Source: Pseudomonadota bacterium (GTDB taxonomy: Bacteria; Desulfobacterota; Binatia; Binatales; Binataceae). From it: 49,293 nucleotides of DNA. Shown piece after piece: positions 1 through 8,155 of the stretch. The stretch lies in assembly GCA_021325025.1 (NCBI GenBank), contig JAJPHZ010000002.1, forward strand, positions 1 to 49,293, written 5' to 3'. The notes beneath the pieces are model-generated. The model was not told where the DNA came from. It worked only from the letters and a program-made list of their open reading frames with translations, and made no database searches. The number at the start of each line of letters is the position of its first letter. Position 1 is the first letter of the stretch. Position numbers and translations under genes: made by a program.

Positions 1-25
1 CCGGGGGTTAGGTCTTTCTCCGTTC

Positions 26-1699
26 CTAATCCAACGACTTCGCAACCCGGTTCGACGCCGCATGCTTGCCCGCGTGATGGCCAAACACGATGGCGGGGCC
101 GATGGTCGCGCCGCCCGCCGGATACATCGCGCCGAAGATGTTGGCGGCCGTGTTGCCTGCGGCGTACAGCCCTTCGATAATGCCGCCGCGCAGGCTGCGC
201 ACGCGCCCGTCGACGTCGATACGCAAGCCGCCGTTGGTGCCCAGCGCGCCCAGGTAAATGGGCAGCGCGTAAAACGGCGGCGTGGTAATCGGCGCCAGGT
301 TGGCCGCCGCCGACGGCCCGCCGGCCAGGAAGTTTTCCCAGTACACGGTGCCGCGATGGAAATCGGGATCCACGCCGCGCGCGGCGTTGGCGTTGAAGCG
401 CTCCAGCGTCTCGACCAGCGCGTCGGGCGGCACCCCAATCAACTCGGCCAGACCGCGAATCGAAGTGGAACGGGTCACCCATTGCGGCGCGGGCTGCCCC
501 GGCATCATGTTGAGCAGCACCTGGCTGTCCCTGGCGCGCTGGTCGAAGATCATCCATACCGGCGATTCGTTGGGAAATTCGACCGCGACCGGATCGTAGC
601 TCATCAGCGATTTGGGATAGTCCTGATACGTCGTCCCTTCGTTGGCAAAGCGCCGCCCGTGTTTGTTGACCACGATGGTACCGGCCACGTTGCGGCCGGC
701 GCCCAGATGGTACAGCGGCTTGCCTTCGTAGGTCATGGTCGGATCGCGCATCGCCGGGAACCACCAGGCCGAATTCATGTTGGCCACCGCCGCGCCCGCT
801 TCCAGCCCCATGATCAAGGCGTCGCCCTCGTTGAACGGCGGGCTGAGCGCAGCCAGCGACGGCACACTCAGGAAGGACCTGACCAGCTCGGTATTCCATT
901 CGTAGCCGCCCGCGGCCAGGACCACGCCGCGCCGCGCACCGATCAACGTCGCGGCACCGGCACTTTCCGCGCGTATGCCGACCACGCGCCCGTCGTCGTC
1001 GACCACCAGTTCGCGGGCCGGTGTCTTGGTCAACACCGTCGCGCCGCGATCCAAACATCCCTTGAGCAGCATGGAGATCAAAGCGCCGCCGATCACCGCC
1101 GCACCCGAGCGCGCGCGTGCCGCAATCACCTCCTCCACCGGCCGCCCGTCGCGCAGTTTTCCGCTCAGTCCCAACGAGAATTTTTCTTCCATCGTGAGCA
1201 GCGGCTCGTAGGGACTGATGCGCACGCGCGCCACCCAGTCGCCCAGATGGGTGCGCGCCTCGAATACGTGGGGCTCAAGCGAACGCCCTTCGCGCTTGCC
1301 GCCGGGCATATCGGCGTAGTAGTCGGCGAACCACTTGGTCGGGAACATTTTGACCGGCGTGTTGTCCTCCAGCCACTGCACGACGTCGCCGCCGGTGGCG
1401 ACGAAATCATCGATCAGGGCGGGATCCGGCTCGCGGCCCATCGTCAGCCGCCGGATGTAGCGCAGCGCCTCCTCCGGCGAATCCTCCACCCCGAGCTCCT
1501 TCATGTGGTAGTTGGCAGGAATCCACAGCACCCCGCCCGACACGCCGGTCGTGCCGCCCACCTTGTCGCTCTTCTCCAGTATCGTGACCTGCGCGCCGCC
1601 GGCCGCTGCAGTCACCGCCGCCGTCAGCGCCGCGCCGCCCGAGCCGACCACGACTACGTCGGCTATCCGATCCCATTTGCTAACCTTCCGCAGCAACAT
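26..1699 (-). CDS. KstD-like FAD-dependent dehydrogenase
   Basis: A 557-residue flavoprotein of the fumarate reductase / 3-ketosteroid delta1-dehydrogenase superfamily. The N-terminal dinucleotide fold reads VVVGSGGAALTAAVTAA followed by an acidic strand end (ILEKSDKVGGTTGVSGG), which binds FAD. Near the C-terminus LGTNGGLRIDVDGRV, GLYAAGN and YPAGGATIGPA match the KstD layout, including a Tyr-Pro-x-x-Gly that corresponds to the catalytic Tyr/Gly pair of KstD. Family enzymes insert a 1,2 double bond into 3-ketosteroids with FAD as acceptor; the actual substrate is not shown by sequence. The ATG at 1699 is chosen because a perfect AGGAGG lies 6 bases upstream; a longer frame from 1765 has no such site. 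It diverges from the crotonase starting at 1867. It could equally be another fumarate-reductase-like ene-dehydrogenase. Confidence 0.85.
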   Translation of the reverse strand: MLLRKVSKWDRIADVVVVGSGGAALTAAVTAAAGGAQVTILEKSDKVGGTTGVSGGVLWIPANYHMKELGVEDSPEEALRYIRRLTMGREPDPALIDDFVATGGDVVQWLEDNTPVKMFPTKWFADYYADMPGGKREGRSLEPHVFEARTHLGDWVARVRISPYEPLLTMEEKFSLGLSGKLRDGRPVEEVIAARARSGAAVIGGALISMLLKGCLDRGATVLTKTPARELVVDDDGRVVGIRAESAGAATLIGARRGVVLAAGGYEWNTELVRSFLSVPSLAALSPPFNEGDALIMGLEAGAAVANMNSAWWFPAMRDPTMTYEGKPLYHLGAGRNVAGTIVVNKHGRRFANEGTTYQDYPKSLMSYDPVAVEFPNESPVWMIFDQRARDSQVLLNMMPGQPAPQWVTRSTSIRGLAELIGVPPDALVETLERFNANAARGVDPDFHRGTVYWENFLAGGPSAAANLAPITTPPFYALPIYLGALGTNGGLRIDVDGRVRSLRGGIIEGLYAAGNTAANIFGAMYPAGGATIGPAIVFGHHAGKHAASNRVAKSLD

Positions 1700-1866
1700 C
1701 AAGTGCCTCCTGACGCCGCAACGCGATGCCGCTTGACCTTGCGATTCTTCGGTGTGCGCACGCAAGGATGCGGTCCGGGTTGCGATCCATCGATTCTCTT
1801 AGCACGATGGGTAAGCGTTCATGCAAACGCCGCAACCACGGCGGCGGCCGACAAGGAGGCGGTGCC

Positions 1867-2661
1867 ATGGCGGAATCAGACAGCGACATCCTGTGGGATA
1901 AGTCCGAAGGCATCGCGACCATCACGCTCAACCGGCCCCATCGCCTCAACGCGCTGACGCCGCGGATGTGGCGCGAGCAGCTTCCCGAAATGTGGCAGGC
2001 GGCGGAGAAAGACCCGGCCGTGCGCGTCATTGTGTTCACCGGCGCGGGCGAACGCGCGTTCTGCTCGGGCGCCGACGTGCAGGCGCTGTCGGCGCTGTCG
2101 GAATCCGATCGGCAAAACGCGCCGCGCGATCAGGTGCTGCTGATCTCGGCCCGCCACAACAAGGTGACCAAGCCGGTGATTTGTGCGGTCAACGGAATGT
2201 GCGCGGGCGGCGGGCTGATGTTCGTCGCCGATAGCGATATCGCGATTGCCGCCGAGCATGCCACCTTCTTCAATCCCGCCGTCTCGATAGGCCAACTGGC
2301 ATTCGTCGCGCCCACCACGTGGAGCAGATGGGTGCCCTTCCCTGCCCTGATGGGGATGACGCTGATGGGCAGCAAGGAGCGCCTCGACGCGCGGCGCGCG
2401 CTGGAATTGGGAATCGTCACCGAGGTGGTGGCAGGCGCCGCGCTGGGGCAGCGTGCGCGCGAACTCGCAAGCCTGATCGCGTCCAACTCGCCGGCTGCCG
2501 TCCGCGCCAGCAAGCGCATCCTGTGGGAATCGCTGGAGCGCAACCTGCGCGACGCGCACGCTTTTGCCGAACTGGTCGGCGCCGAATACCGCGGCCATCC
2601 CGACAGCGTCGAGGGACCCAGGGCGTTCATGGAAAAACGGCCGCCGCGATGGAAGGACTGA
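1867..2661 (+). CDS. Crotonase-fold (enoyl-CoA hydratase/isomerase family) protein
   Basis: A 264-residue crotonase-superfamily protein. ITLNRPHRLNALT, the CoA-binding FCSGADVQAL and the oxyanion-hole segment AVNGMCAGGG are typical. AAGGAGG lies 7 bases before the ATG at 1867. By alignment with rat enoyl-CoA hydratase, the position of Glu144 (GGGCEL) reads GGGLMF and the position of Glu164 (QPE) reads NPA, so both catalytic acids of a hydratase are absent. The fold and acyl-CoA binding are secure, but simple hydration of an enoyl-CoA is doubtful; an isomerase, hydrolase or decarboxylase-type reaction is possible. It heads a same-strand run with the PF10118 protein and a second crotonase, and diverges from the KstD-like gene. 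Confidence 0.85.
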   Translation: MAESDSDILWDKSEGIATITLNRPHRLNALTPRMWREQLPEMWQAAEKDPAVRVIVFTGAGERAFCSGADVQALSALSESDRQNAPRDQVLLISARHNKVTKPVICAVNGMCAGGGLMFVADSDIAIAAEHATFFNPAVSIGQLAFVAPTTWSRWVPFPALMGMTLMGSKERLDARRALELGIVTEVVAGAALGQRARELASLIASNSPAAVRASKRILWESLERNLRDAHAFAELVGAEYRGHPDSVEGPRAFMEKRPPRWKD

Positions 2662-2743
2662 GCGCGGCGATGCGGGGCTTGAATTTGGCGCATCGCAGCG
2701 GGCGTGTTAGTTTCCTCACAAGCGGCTCGCACAGGAAGAAGCC

Positions 2744-3547
2744 ATGAAGGTCAGAAAGCCGTCCTGGGACTACAGCGCCTCGCTGCCGCGATGGTGCAGG
2801 ACCTATCCCGAATATTCGCAGGTGGTCAACGTCGCCTCCCTGACGCTGCCCTACCTGGAACCCTATCTCAACACCGTGATGCGCCGCGCGCAGGCCAAGC
2901 TCGGTCCGGCGCATCCTCTGAATGCTGACATCTCCCTGTTCTGCAAACAGGAAGCCGCGCATTACCTGCAGCACGACGCTTACAACGAAGCTTTGCGCCG
3001 CGCCGGTTACGCACGCCTGCCCCAGTTCGAGGAACGCTTTCGCGCCCACTTCGCGCGGCTGCTCGAGGAGCGCTCGCTCAAGTTCAACTGTGCCTACTCG
3101 CTGGGCTTTGAAAGTATCGGGCCGATATATACCGAATGGTGGTTCGAACAGACCGCCGATGTGATGGCGGACGCCGATCCGTCCGTGGTCAGCCTGTGGA
3201 AGTGGCACCTGGCCGAGGAATTCGAGCATCGCACGGTCGCCTGGGACGTCTACCAGGAGCTGTTCGGCGGCTATCACTATCGCATCTACGGTCTGCGTGC
3301 GTTCCTGCGCGACCTGGAGATGATCAACGGCGCAGCCGTCAAGTACCTGTTGAGCGAGGACGCCAAACTGATGACCTCCGAAGAACAACGGGTGTCGCGC
3401 CAACGTTTTGCGGAGATTCGCCGGCGCGAGTCCGCCTTCGTCAACTCGCGGCTGCGCAAGGTGATGTCGCGCTCGTATACACCTTACCGACTGCGCGAGC
3501 CCAAAGGAGTCGCGCAACTCCTGCAAAAGATCGATGCCGCCGCCTGA
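2744..3547 (+). CDS. PF10118-type predicted metal-dependent hydrolase
   Basis: A 267-residue, mostly helical protein that I recognise as the 'predicted metal-dependent hydrolase' family (COG3687/PF10118). Two metal-ligand clusters are visible: KQEAAHYLQHDAYN near residue 67 and HLAEEFEHRTVAWDVY near residue 158, giving ExxH- and EExxH-like ligand sets reminiscent of ferritin-like di-iron helices. No signal peptide or membrane segment is seen, so it is probably cytoplasmic. AGGAAG lies 5 bases before the ATG. It sits 82 bases after one crotonase and 87 before another, so co-transcription is likely. The family's chemistry is poorly known; hydrolase is only its database name and an oxygenase-like di-iron role is equally possible. 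Confidence 0.75.
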   Translation: MKVRKPSWDYSASLPRWCRTYPEYSQVVNVASLTLPYLEPYLNTVMRRAQAKLGPAHPLNADISLFCKQEAAHYLQHDAYNEALRRAGYARLPQFEERFRAHFARLLEERSLKFNCAYSLGFESIGPIYTEWWFEQTADVMADADPSVVSLWKWHLAEEFEHRTVAWDVYQELFGGYHYRIYGLRAFLRDLEMINGAAVKYLLSEDAKLMTSEEQRVSRQRFAEIRRRESAFVNSRLRKVMSRSYTPYRLREPKGVAQLLQKIDAAA

Positions 3548-3634
3548 ATCCCGCCGCCTCAGGGTTCGACTCTGCCCGCGCAATGGGCTACTCACGATGC
3601 GGGACGAAGTGCGCCCCGGCCAGGAGAGTTGTGC

Positions 3635-4435
3635 ATGGAGTATCGCGACATCACCTATGAGACGTCCGACGGGGTGGCCTTGATCACGCTCAACCGGCCC
3701 CATCGCCTCAACGCCTTTACGCTGGCAACCGACGGTGAAATTCTCGACGCGCTGCGCCGGGCCGACGCCGACGACGCCGTCAGGGCGGCGATCATCACCG
3801 GCGCCGGGCGCGCCTTTTCGGCGGGCGCTGATATCGCCGTCCTGGAAGAGGTGCGCGGTCAGGCGGCGGCCGAGGGCCGCGGCGTGATCACCGCCATCCG
3901 CGACCGAGGCAATACCTTCAGCAACATCCTGGCGCTGCGCAAGCCGGTAATCGCGGCAATCAACGGCGCGTGCGTGGGGATGGCGTTCAATCTGGCGGTT
4001 TACTGCGACATCCGCGTCGCCGCCGAAAACGCCCGGATGGGTCTGGTATTCGTGCGGCGCGGCCTGACCACGGAAGACGGCGTCAACTGGATCCTGCCGC
4101 GCATAATCGGAATCGGAATGGCGATCGAACTGCAAATCACCGGACGCCTGGTGGCAGCGCGCGAGGCGCTAGCCATCGGCCTGGTCAACCACCTCGTACC
4201 CGAGGGGCAGGCGTTGGCCAAGGCGCAGGAGATTGCGATGGACATCGCACGCAACTGCTCACCGGCCGCCGTGATGGAAGGCAAACGTCTGGCCTATGAG
4301 GCGTTAAGCTGCGACCTTCCAACCGCGGTTGCCCGATGCGGCGAGACCACCGATCGGATGTATCTGAGTGAGGACTTCAAGGAAGGCGTCAGAGCGTTCG
4401 CCGAAGGCCGTCCACCGCGCTTCATCGGACGTTGA
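3635..4435 (+). CDS. Crotonase-fold (enoyl-CoA hydratase/isomerase family) protein
   Basis: A 266-residue crotonase-superfamily protein with LITLNRPHRLNAF, FSAGADIAVLEE and AAINGACVG. AGGAGA lies 7 bases before the ATG at 3635; an in-frame TTG two codons earlier is a weaker start. The segment matching GGGCELA is VGMAFNLA and the segment matching QPEILLG is LVFVRRG, so both catalytic glutamates of enoyl-CoA hydratase are replaced (Asn and Phe by my alignment). The active site is therefore hydrophobic, which argues for a reaction other than hydration. It follows the PF10118 gene on the same strand and precedes the decayed LLM gene and an SDR. Confidence 0.85.
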   Translation: MEYRDITYETSDGVALITLNRPHRLNAFTLATDGEILDALRRADADDAVRAAIITGAGRAFSAGADIAVLEEVRGQAAAEGRGVITAIRDRGNTFSNILALRKPVIAAINGACVGMAFNLAVYCDIRVAAENARMGLVFVRRGLTTEDGVNWILPRIIGIGMAIELQITGRLVAAREALAIGLVNHLVPEGQALAKAQEIAMDIARNCSPAAVMEGKRLAYEALSCDLPTAVARCGETTDRMYLSEDFKEGVRAFAEGRPPRFIGR

Positions 4436-4474
4436 TTTTGCAATCAGGCTATCGGCGCCCGGCCGGAGATATTC

Positions 4475-4666
4475 ATGAAGTACGGAATTTTCTATTTTCC
4501 CACGGCATATTCGATGCGCGCCGACCAACTCGCGCGCGCCGTCAAGGAGCGCGCTTTCGATTCGATCGCGTCGTGCCGGGCGTGCCGTCGGCCGAAGCCG
4601 GGACGGTGGCGCGCAAGCTAGGCGAGATGGTCAAACTGGCGGGAATCCAGCCTTACAGACACAACT
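4475..4666 (+). pseudogene. Remnant of a luciferase-like (LLM) monooxygenase gene
   Basis: From ATG 4475 (preceded by CCGGAGAT) the frame reads MKYGIFYFPTAYSMRADQLA and continues to AFDS, the classical N-terminus of an F420/FMN LLM enzyme. After residue 31 the frame turns to nonsense and stops at 4618-4620. In the frame one base away, starting at 4561, the sequence becomes FDRVVPGVPSAEAGTVARKL, which resembles the C-terminal segment of the same family (a V-x-G-x-P-S-A motif). The switch coincides with two overlapping TTCGAT hexamers at 4556-4561 and 4561-4566. The simplest reading is one internal deletion of roughly 700-900 bases between short repeats, leaving both ends out of frame. The right edge is arbitrary because the SDR starts at 4667. 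Confidence 0.7.
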
Positions 4667-5455
4667 ATGAGCAGCGCAAGAAAGACCGCGATCGTCACCG
4701 GCGCCAGCCGCGGAATCGGCAAGCAAATCGCTCTACGGCTGGCGCGCAACGGCGTCAACCTGGTGCTCGCGGCGCGCACGCTTGAGGCGGGCAGCTCCAG
4801 ATGGCCCGGCTCGCTGGAGGAAACTGCGGCGGCGGCGCGCGCCCTGGGCGTCGAGGCGACGGCCATCAAGTGCGACGTGACACGTCGCACCGAAGTGGAA
4901 GAGTTGTGCAAGAGCGCCCTGGCCCGGTACGCCGCAGTCGACATCCTGGTCAACAACGCCCTGTATCTGGGCCCGGGCAACTACAATCCCTTTCTTGAGA
5001 CCGCCTTTGAGACCTGGGATCGCAACCTCGAGGCCAATCTGATGGCGGCGGTGGTCGCTAGCAGGACCTGCCTGCCCGCGATGCTTGAGCGTAAGCGGGG
5101 GGTGATCCTCAACCTGACTTCAGTGGTGGCAACGATGAGCGTCGCCACACCGGGTGCGTTGGGCATCGGCGCACCGTACGCTGTCTCCAAAGCGGCGTTG
5201 AATCGCTTGGTGGTGGCGCTGGCGCTGGAAACCAGGGCCGCCGGCATCGGCGTATTCGCGCTCGATCCGGGAGCGGTACTGACCGAACGCGCGGACCATG
5301 AGATTCGCACCGGCCGGCGCCCCAGCATCGGCGTGCGCCAGCCGATGGAGATCCCGGCGGCAGCCGCGGAGTACTTGTGCTGTCAATGCCCGCTGGAGTT
5401 AAGCGGCCAGGTGCTGGTAGCGCGGGAGTTGGTGGATCGATTCAATTTAGTCTAG
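4667..5455 (+). CDS. Short-chain dehydrogenase/reductase (SDR)
   Basis: A 262-residue classical SDR. It has the NAD(P)-binding TGASRGIG at residue 12, LAARTLEAG after beta-2, CDVT and the structural VNNA motif. The catalytic Ser lies in LNLTSVV and the YxxxK in APYAVSKAA; the Ser-Tyr spacing is longer than usual because of an inserted SVATPGALGIG. Arg in AARTL after beta-2 suggests NADP preference, an inference only. The ATG at 4667 has only a weak upstream purine stretch, so the start is the least certain part; no other start precedes the Rossmann motif closely. It ends 13 bases before a bidirectional terminator. Likely reaction: alcohol/ketone interconversion on a catabolic intermediate. 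Confidence 0.87.
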   Translation: MSSARKTAIVTGASRGIGKQIALRLARNGVNLVLAARTLEAGSSRWPGSLEETAAAARALGVEATAIKCDVTRRTEVEELCKSALARYAAVDILVNNALYLGPGNYNPFLETAFETWDRNLEANLMAAVVASRTCLPAMLERKRGVILNLTSVVATMSVATPGALGIGAPYAVSKAALNRLVVALALETRAAGIGVFALDPGAVLTERADHEIRTGRRPSIGVRQPMEIPAAAAEYLCCQCPLELSGQVLVARELVDRFNLV

Positions 5456-5468
5456 AACGGCAAAAAAG

Positions 5469-5540
5469 AACCGGCGCGCAGGCAACGGCCGAACGCAAGG
5501 GCGTCTTCTTGAGTTTGTAACGCAGATCCCGGCGCCGGTT
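5469..5540. terminator. Long-loop bidirectional terminator between convergent genes
   Basis: AACCGGCGC at 5469-5477 pairs with GCGCCGGTT at 5532-5540. The left arm is preceded by AAAAAAG and the right arm followed by TTTT, so either strand presents a GC stem followed by a U tract. The 54-base loop is unusual but contains further short inverted repeats. It lies between the SDR (ending 5455) and the convergent CaiB/BaiF gene (ending 5548). Confidence 0.6.
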
Positions 5541-5547
5541 TTTTGCT

Positions 5548-6762
5548 TCAGCCGATGACTTTCTTTTCCTTCAACCGCGCGATCTCCTCCCAGCTCTTGC
5601 CCAGCTCGAGCAGGATTTCCTCGGTATGCTGGCCCAGTGCCGGATGGGTGCCGGTCGCGCGCCACGGCGTGCCGCTGTAATCGACAGGCGAGGCGACCAT
5701 TTCGATGGTGTTGCCGTCCTCGGTGGGCACCTCCATGAACACGCCGGCGGCGCGCACCTGTGGATCGCTGAGCAGGTCCTCGGTGGTCTGCACCGGCGCC
5801 CACCATACGTCTTCGCGATCGAACGCCGCCGCCCATTCCGCAACGGTGCGGGTGGCGAAGATCTCGTCGAGCATCCTGACCAGTTCCTGACTGCGCTGAC
5901 TGCGCTTGGCCGCCGTATTGTAGCGATCGTCGTCAATCAGTTCAGGCCGGTCGATCGCGCGGCACACCAGCGGCCACACCCGGTCGCCCTGCAGGCCGAG
6001 CAGCGAGAACCATTTCCCGCCCTTGGCCTGATAGGGAATGATCATCGGGTTTAGCGTCTCCTCGCGCTGCTGCTTCTTGCGCGGCCGCCCCAGCATCTGG
6101 TCGAACAAATTGAAGCTGATGAAATAGGCCGCGGTGCGCAGCATCGAGACGTCCACCAACTGACCCTTGCCAGTGCGCTCGCGGGCGTACAGCGCCGCGC
6201 ACGTGCCGGTCACCCCGGCCATCGCGGTGAAATGGTCACCAATGCCGCCGGCCAAAAACAGCGGCGGGATGCCGTCGGGAAGCACGGTCGCTGCCACGCC
6301 GCCCCGTCCCCACCATGCGCCGGAGTCAAACGCCGGGCGGTTGATCTCCTTGCCCCTGATGCCGTAGCCGGTAACGATCGTGTAGATCAGGCGCGGGTTG
6401 ATCTCCTTGAGGATGTCCCACGTCATCTTGAAGCGCTCCAGCGACTGCATCCTGATGTTGGTCAGGAACACATCCGCGCGCCGGATCAGTTCGTAGGCGA
6501 TCTGGCGTCCCTCTTCGGTTCGGACGTCCAGCGTCATGCTGCGCTTGGCGCGATTGTCCAGGCGGAATTGCGGGCTGTCCTGCCCCTCGTTGGAGCGCTG
6601 CACGACCAGGGCGCGATAAGGGTCGCCTTCCAGTGGTTCGACCTTGATGACGTCGGCACCCCAATCGGTGAAGATCGCGCCGGCCGCGGGCCCTGCCGCC
6701 CACATGCCGATTTCGACGACCTTGATGCCCTTGAGCGGACCTGACTTTTCGATTGCTGCCAC
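5548..6762 (-). CDS. CaiB/BaiF family (class III) CoA-transferase
   Basis: A 404-residue class III CoA-transferase. The N-terminus LKGIKVVEIG, GADVIKVEPLEGDPYR, RLDNRAKRSMTLD and the GTGKGQ-type ERTGKGQLVDVSM are diagnostic. The nucleophilic aspartate that forms the aspartyl-CoA thioester in formyl-CoA transferase corresponds to Asp in GGIGDHFTAMAG. It moves CoA between carboxylic acids without ATP, probably activating a carboxylate made by upstream oxidation. A GTG at 6762 is chosen because AGAGGA lies 5 bases upstream and the protein then begins one segment before the conserved LKGIKV; the longer frame to 6849 has no family match. It is 150 bases downstream of the LLM gene on the same strand. 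Confidence 0.9.
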   Translation of the reverse strand: MAAIEKSGPLKGIKVVEIGMWAAGPAAGAIFTDWGADVIKVEPLEGDPYRALVVQRSNEGQDSPQFRLDNRAKRSMTLDVRTEEGRQIAYELIRRADVFLTNIRMQSLERFKMTWDILKEINPRLIYTIVTGYGIRGKEINRPAFDSGAWWGRGGVAATVLPDGIPPLFLAGGIGDHFTAMAGVTGTCAALYARERTGKGQLVDVSMLRTAAYFISFNLFDQMLGRPRKKQQREETLNPMIIPYQAKGGKWFSLLGLQGDRVWPLVCRAIDRPELIDDDRYNTAAKRSQRSQELVRMLDEIFATRTVAEWAAAFDREDVWWAPVQTTEDLLSDPQVRAAGVFMEVPTEDGNTIEMVASPVDYSGTPWRATGTHPALGQHTEEILLELGKSWEEIARLKEKKVIG

Positions 6763-6912
6763 GTTAGTCCTCTGAATGGATGATGTGGGGAACGGATGGA
6801 TTAAAGCGGCGCCACCGAGGTGAGTCAAACGCGCCGTCCGCTCGCGCACCGGAGTGACCTTCGGAAAGAAGCTCGCGGCGTTGCGGGAGCCGCGGCTCGA
6901 ACCGGCTCTTCG

Positions 6913-7788
6913 TTACGCGTGCTGCAGGCGCTCGACCGTGGGGGCGAGCCGGCGCACGATCTCCAGCGCGCGGCCGGCCGCCATCTCGATCGCGTCCCTT
7001 TGCGAAAACATCACCAGATGATCGGCGCCCGCGTCCTTGAAGAACTTCAGTTGGTCAAGCGAAAGCCCATCCTCACCGGGCGCGACAAATCCGGTAAAGC
7101 GCAGCGTGTCGGGATTGCGCCCGCGCTCGGCGGCCAGCTTGCGCAGCGCCGCGATATCGCGCTTGAAAGACTCGGGCTTGCCCACCACCGGACACCATCC
7201 GTCGTAGCTGCGCACCACGCGCTCCAACGCCTTGGGGCCGCGCGCGCCGAGCAAAACCGGCGGGCCGCCCTTTTGCACCGGCTTCGGCTCGCATCGCACC
7301 GGCGGGAAACGCACCAGCTCGCCTTGGTACGCGGCCTCCTTTTGCGTCCACAGCACGCGCATCGCTTCGGTGCTTTCGCGCAGCCGCTTCCAGCGTTTGA
7401 CGAACTGCGTCCCCATCACTTCGGTCTCTTCGCGCAGCCATCCGGCGCCCACTCCCAACACGACCCTGCCACCAGAGATAACGTCGAGCGTCGCGATCAC
7501 CTTGGCGGTGAGGATCGGTTCGCGCTCGGGCAGCAGGCAAATCCCGGTGCCGAGCTTGACGCGCCGGGTAACCGCGGCCGCCACACTGAGCGCGACAAAG
7601 GGATCCATCCAGCGGCCGTAATGCTCGGGCAACTCCCCGCCCAGCGGCGGCCTGGTCTTGAACCCGATCGGGATGACCGGATGTTCGGGGATGAAAAACG
7701 AGGCGAAGCCGAGGTTTTCCACTTCGCGGGCGATCTCGGCGATGTCGCCGGTCTCCGCTGTCGCCGCGATCATGACTCCTACTTCCAT
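6913..7788 (-). CDS. LLM-class, probably F420-dependent oxidoreductase (TIGR03619-like)
   Basis: A 291-residue bacterial-luciferase-like TIM barrel. Visible hallmarks are FASFFIPEHPVIP, KLGTGICLLPEREPI, ATLDVISGGRVVLGVGAGW and VLLGARGPKALERV near the cofactor site. Such enzymes use F420H2 or reduced flavin; the short form with the GVGAGW segment is usually assigned to the F420-dependent group, but that is family knowledge, not proven here. GGAGG lies 8 bases before the ATG at 7788. It leads into the CaiB/BaiF gene and diverges across 367 bases from the large SBBP protein. Likely role: reduction or monooxygenation in substrate degradation. Confidence 0.88.
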   Translation of the reverse strand: MEVGVMIAATAETGDIAEIAREVENLGFASFFIPEHPVIPIGFKTRPPLGGELPEHYGRWMDPFVALSVAAAVTRRVKLGTGICLLPEREPILTAKVIATLDVISGGRVVLGVGAGWLREETEVMGTQFVKRWKRLRESTEAMRVLWTQKEAAYQGELVRFPPVRCEPKPVQKGGPPVLLGARGPKALERVVRSYDGWCPVVGKPESFKRDIAALRKLAAERGRNPDTLRFTGFVAPGEDGLSLDQLKFFKDAGADHLVMFSQRDAIEMAAGRALEIVRRLAPTVERLQHA

Positions 7789-8155
7789 CGCTCAAACCTC
7801 CGTGCGCGCACCCGCCATCGTCGGGCCGAATGACAAGGCAGCCCGATGCTTGGTGATTCGTTCGCCGCGATCGACCCGATAGCACACGAGGACGCCGGTT
7901 GAAATCGGAGCGCAAGACCGGTCGTGGGCCGGACGTCCAGCCGCTGATGCAAGATTGCGCAATAGCGCGGAGAATTTTGATACGTATTGCTGACTGCTCA
8001 GTTGGATAGCTTCCGCACTAATCGTAGCGTATTACATTACAAGCGCGCTTTTGATTGCTCTTAAGGTCGAAATAATGCTATCGGTTTTCGCGTTTTGAAC
8101 GGGCGGGACTGGTCGGCTTTAGGTCCCACAGTGAACAGGTAGGAGTGGTTCCGAC
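7789..8155. other. Divergent intergenic region, no gene found
   Basis: These 367 bases separate an LLM gene (minus) and the SBBP gene (plus). The segment around 7965-8100 is clearly less GC-rich than its surroundings and must hold both promoters, but no hexamer pair is convincing. The only firm signals are the ribosome sites at the edges: GGAGG for the minus gene and AGGAG near 8140 for the plus gene. Confidence 0.5.

Noticed and set aside
62..1957. A 631-codon open frame on the plus strand opposite the KstD-like flavoprotein gene
   Set aside because: It is His/Arg/Gln-rich with no family features and is the antisense shadow of a clearly recognisable flavoprotein; GC-rich genes often leave long open antisense frames.
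6820..7833. A 337-codon plus-strand frame opposite the LLM gene at 6913-7788
   Set aside because: Composition is typical of an antisense frame (His, Arg, Gln rich) and the opposite strand encodes a complete LLM enzyme with a good ribosome site.
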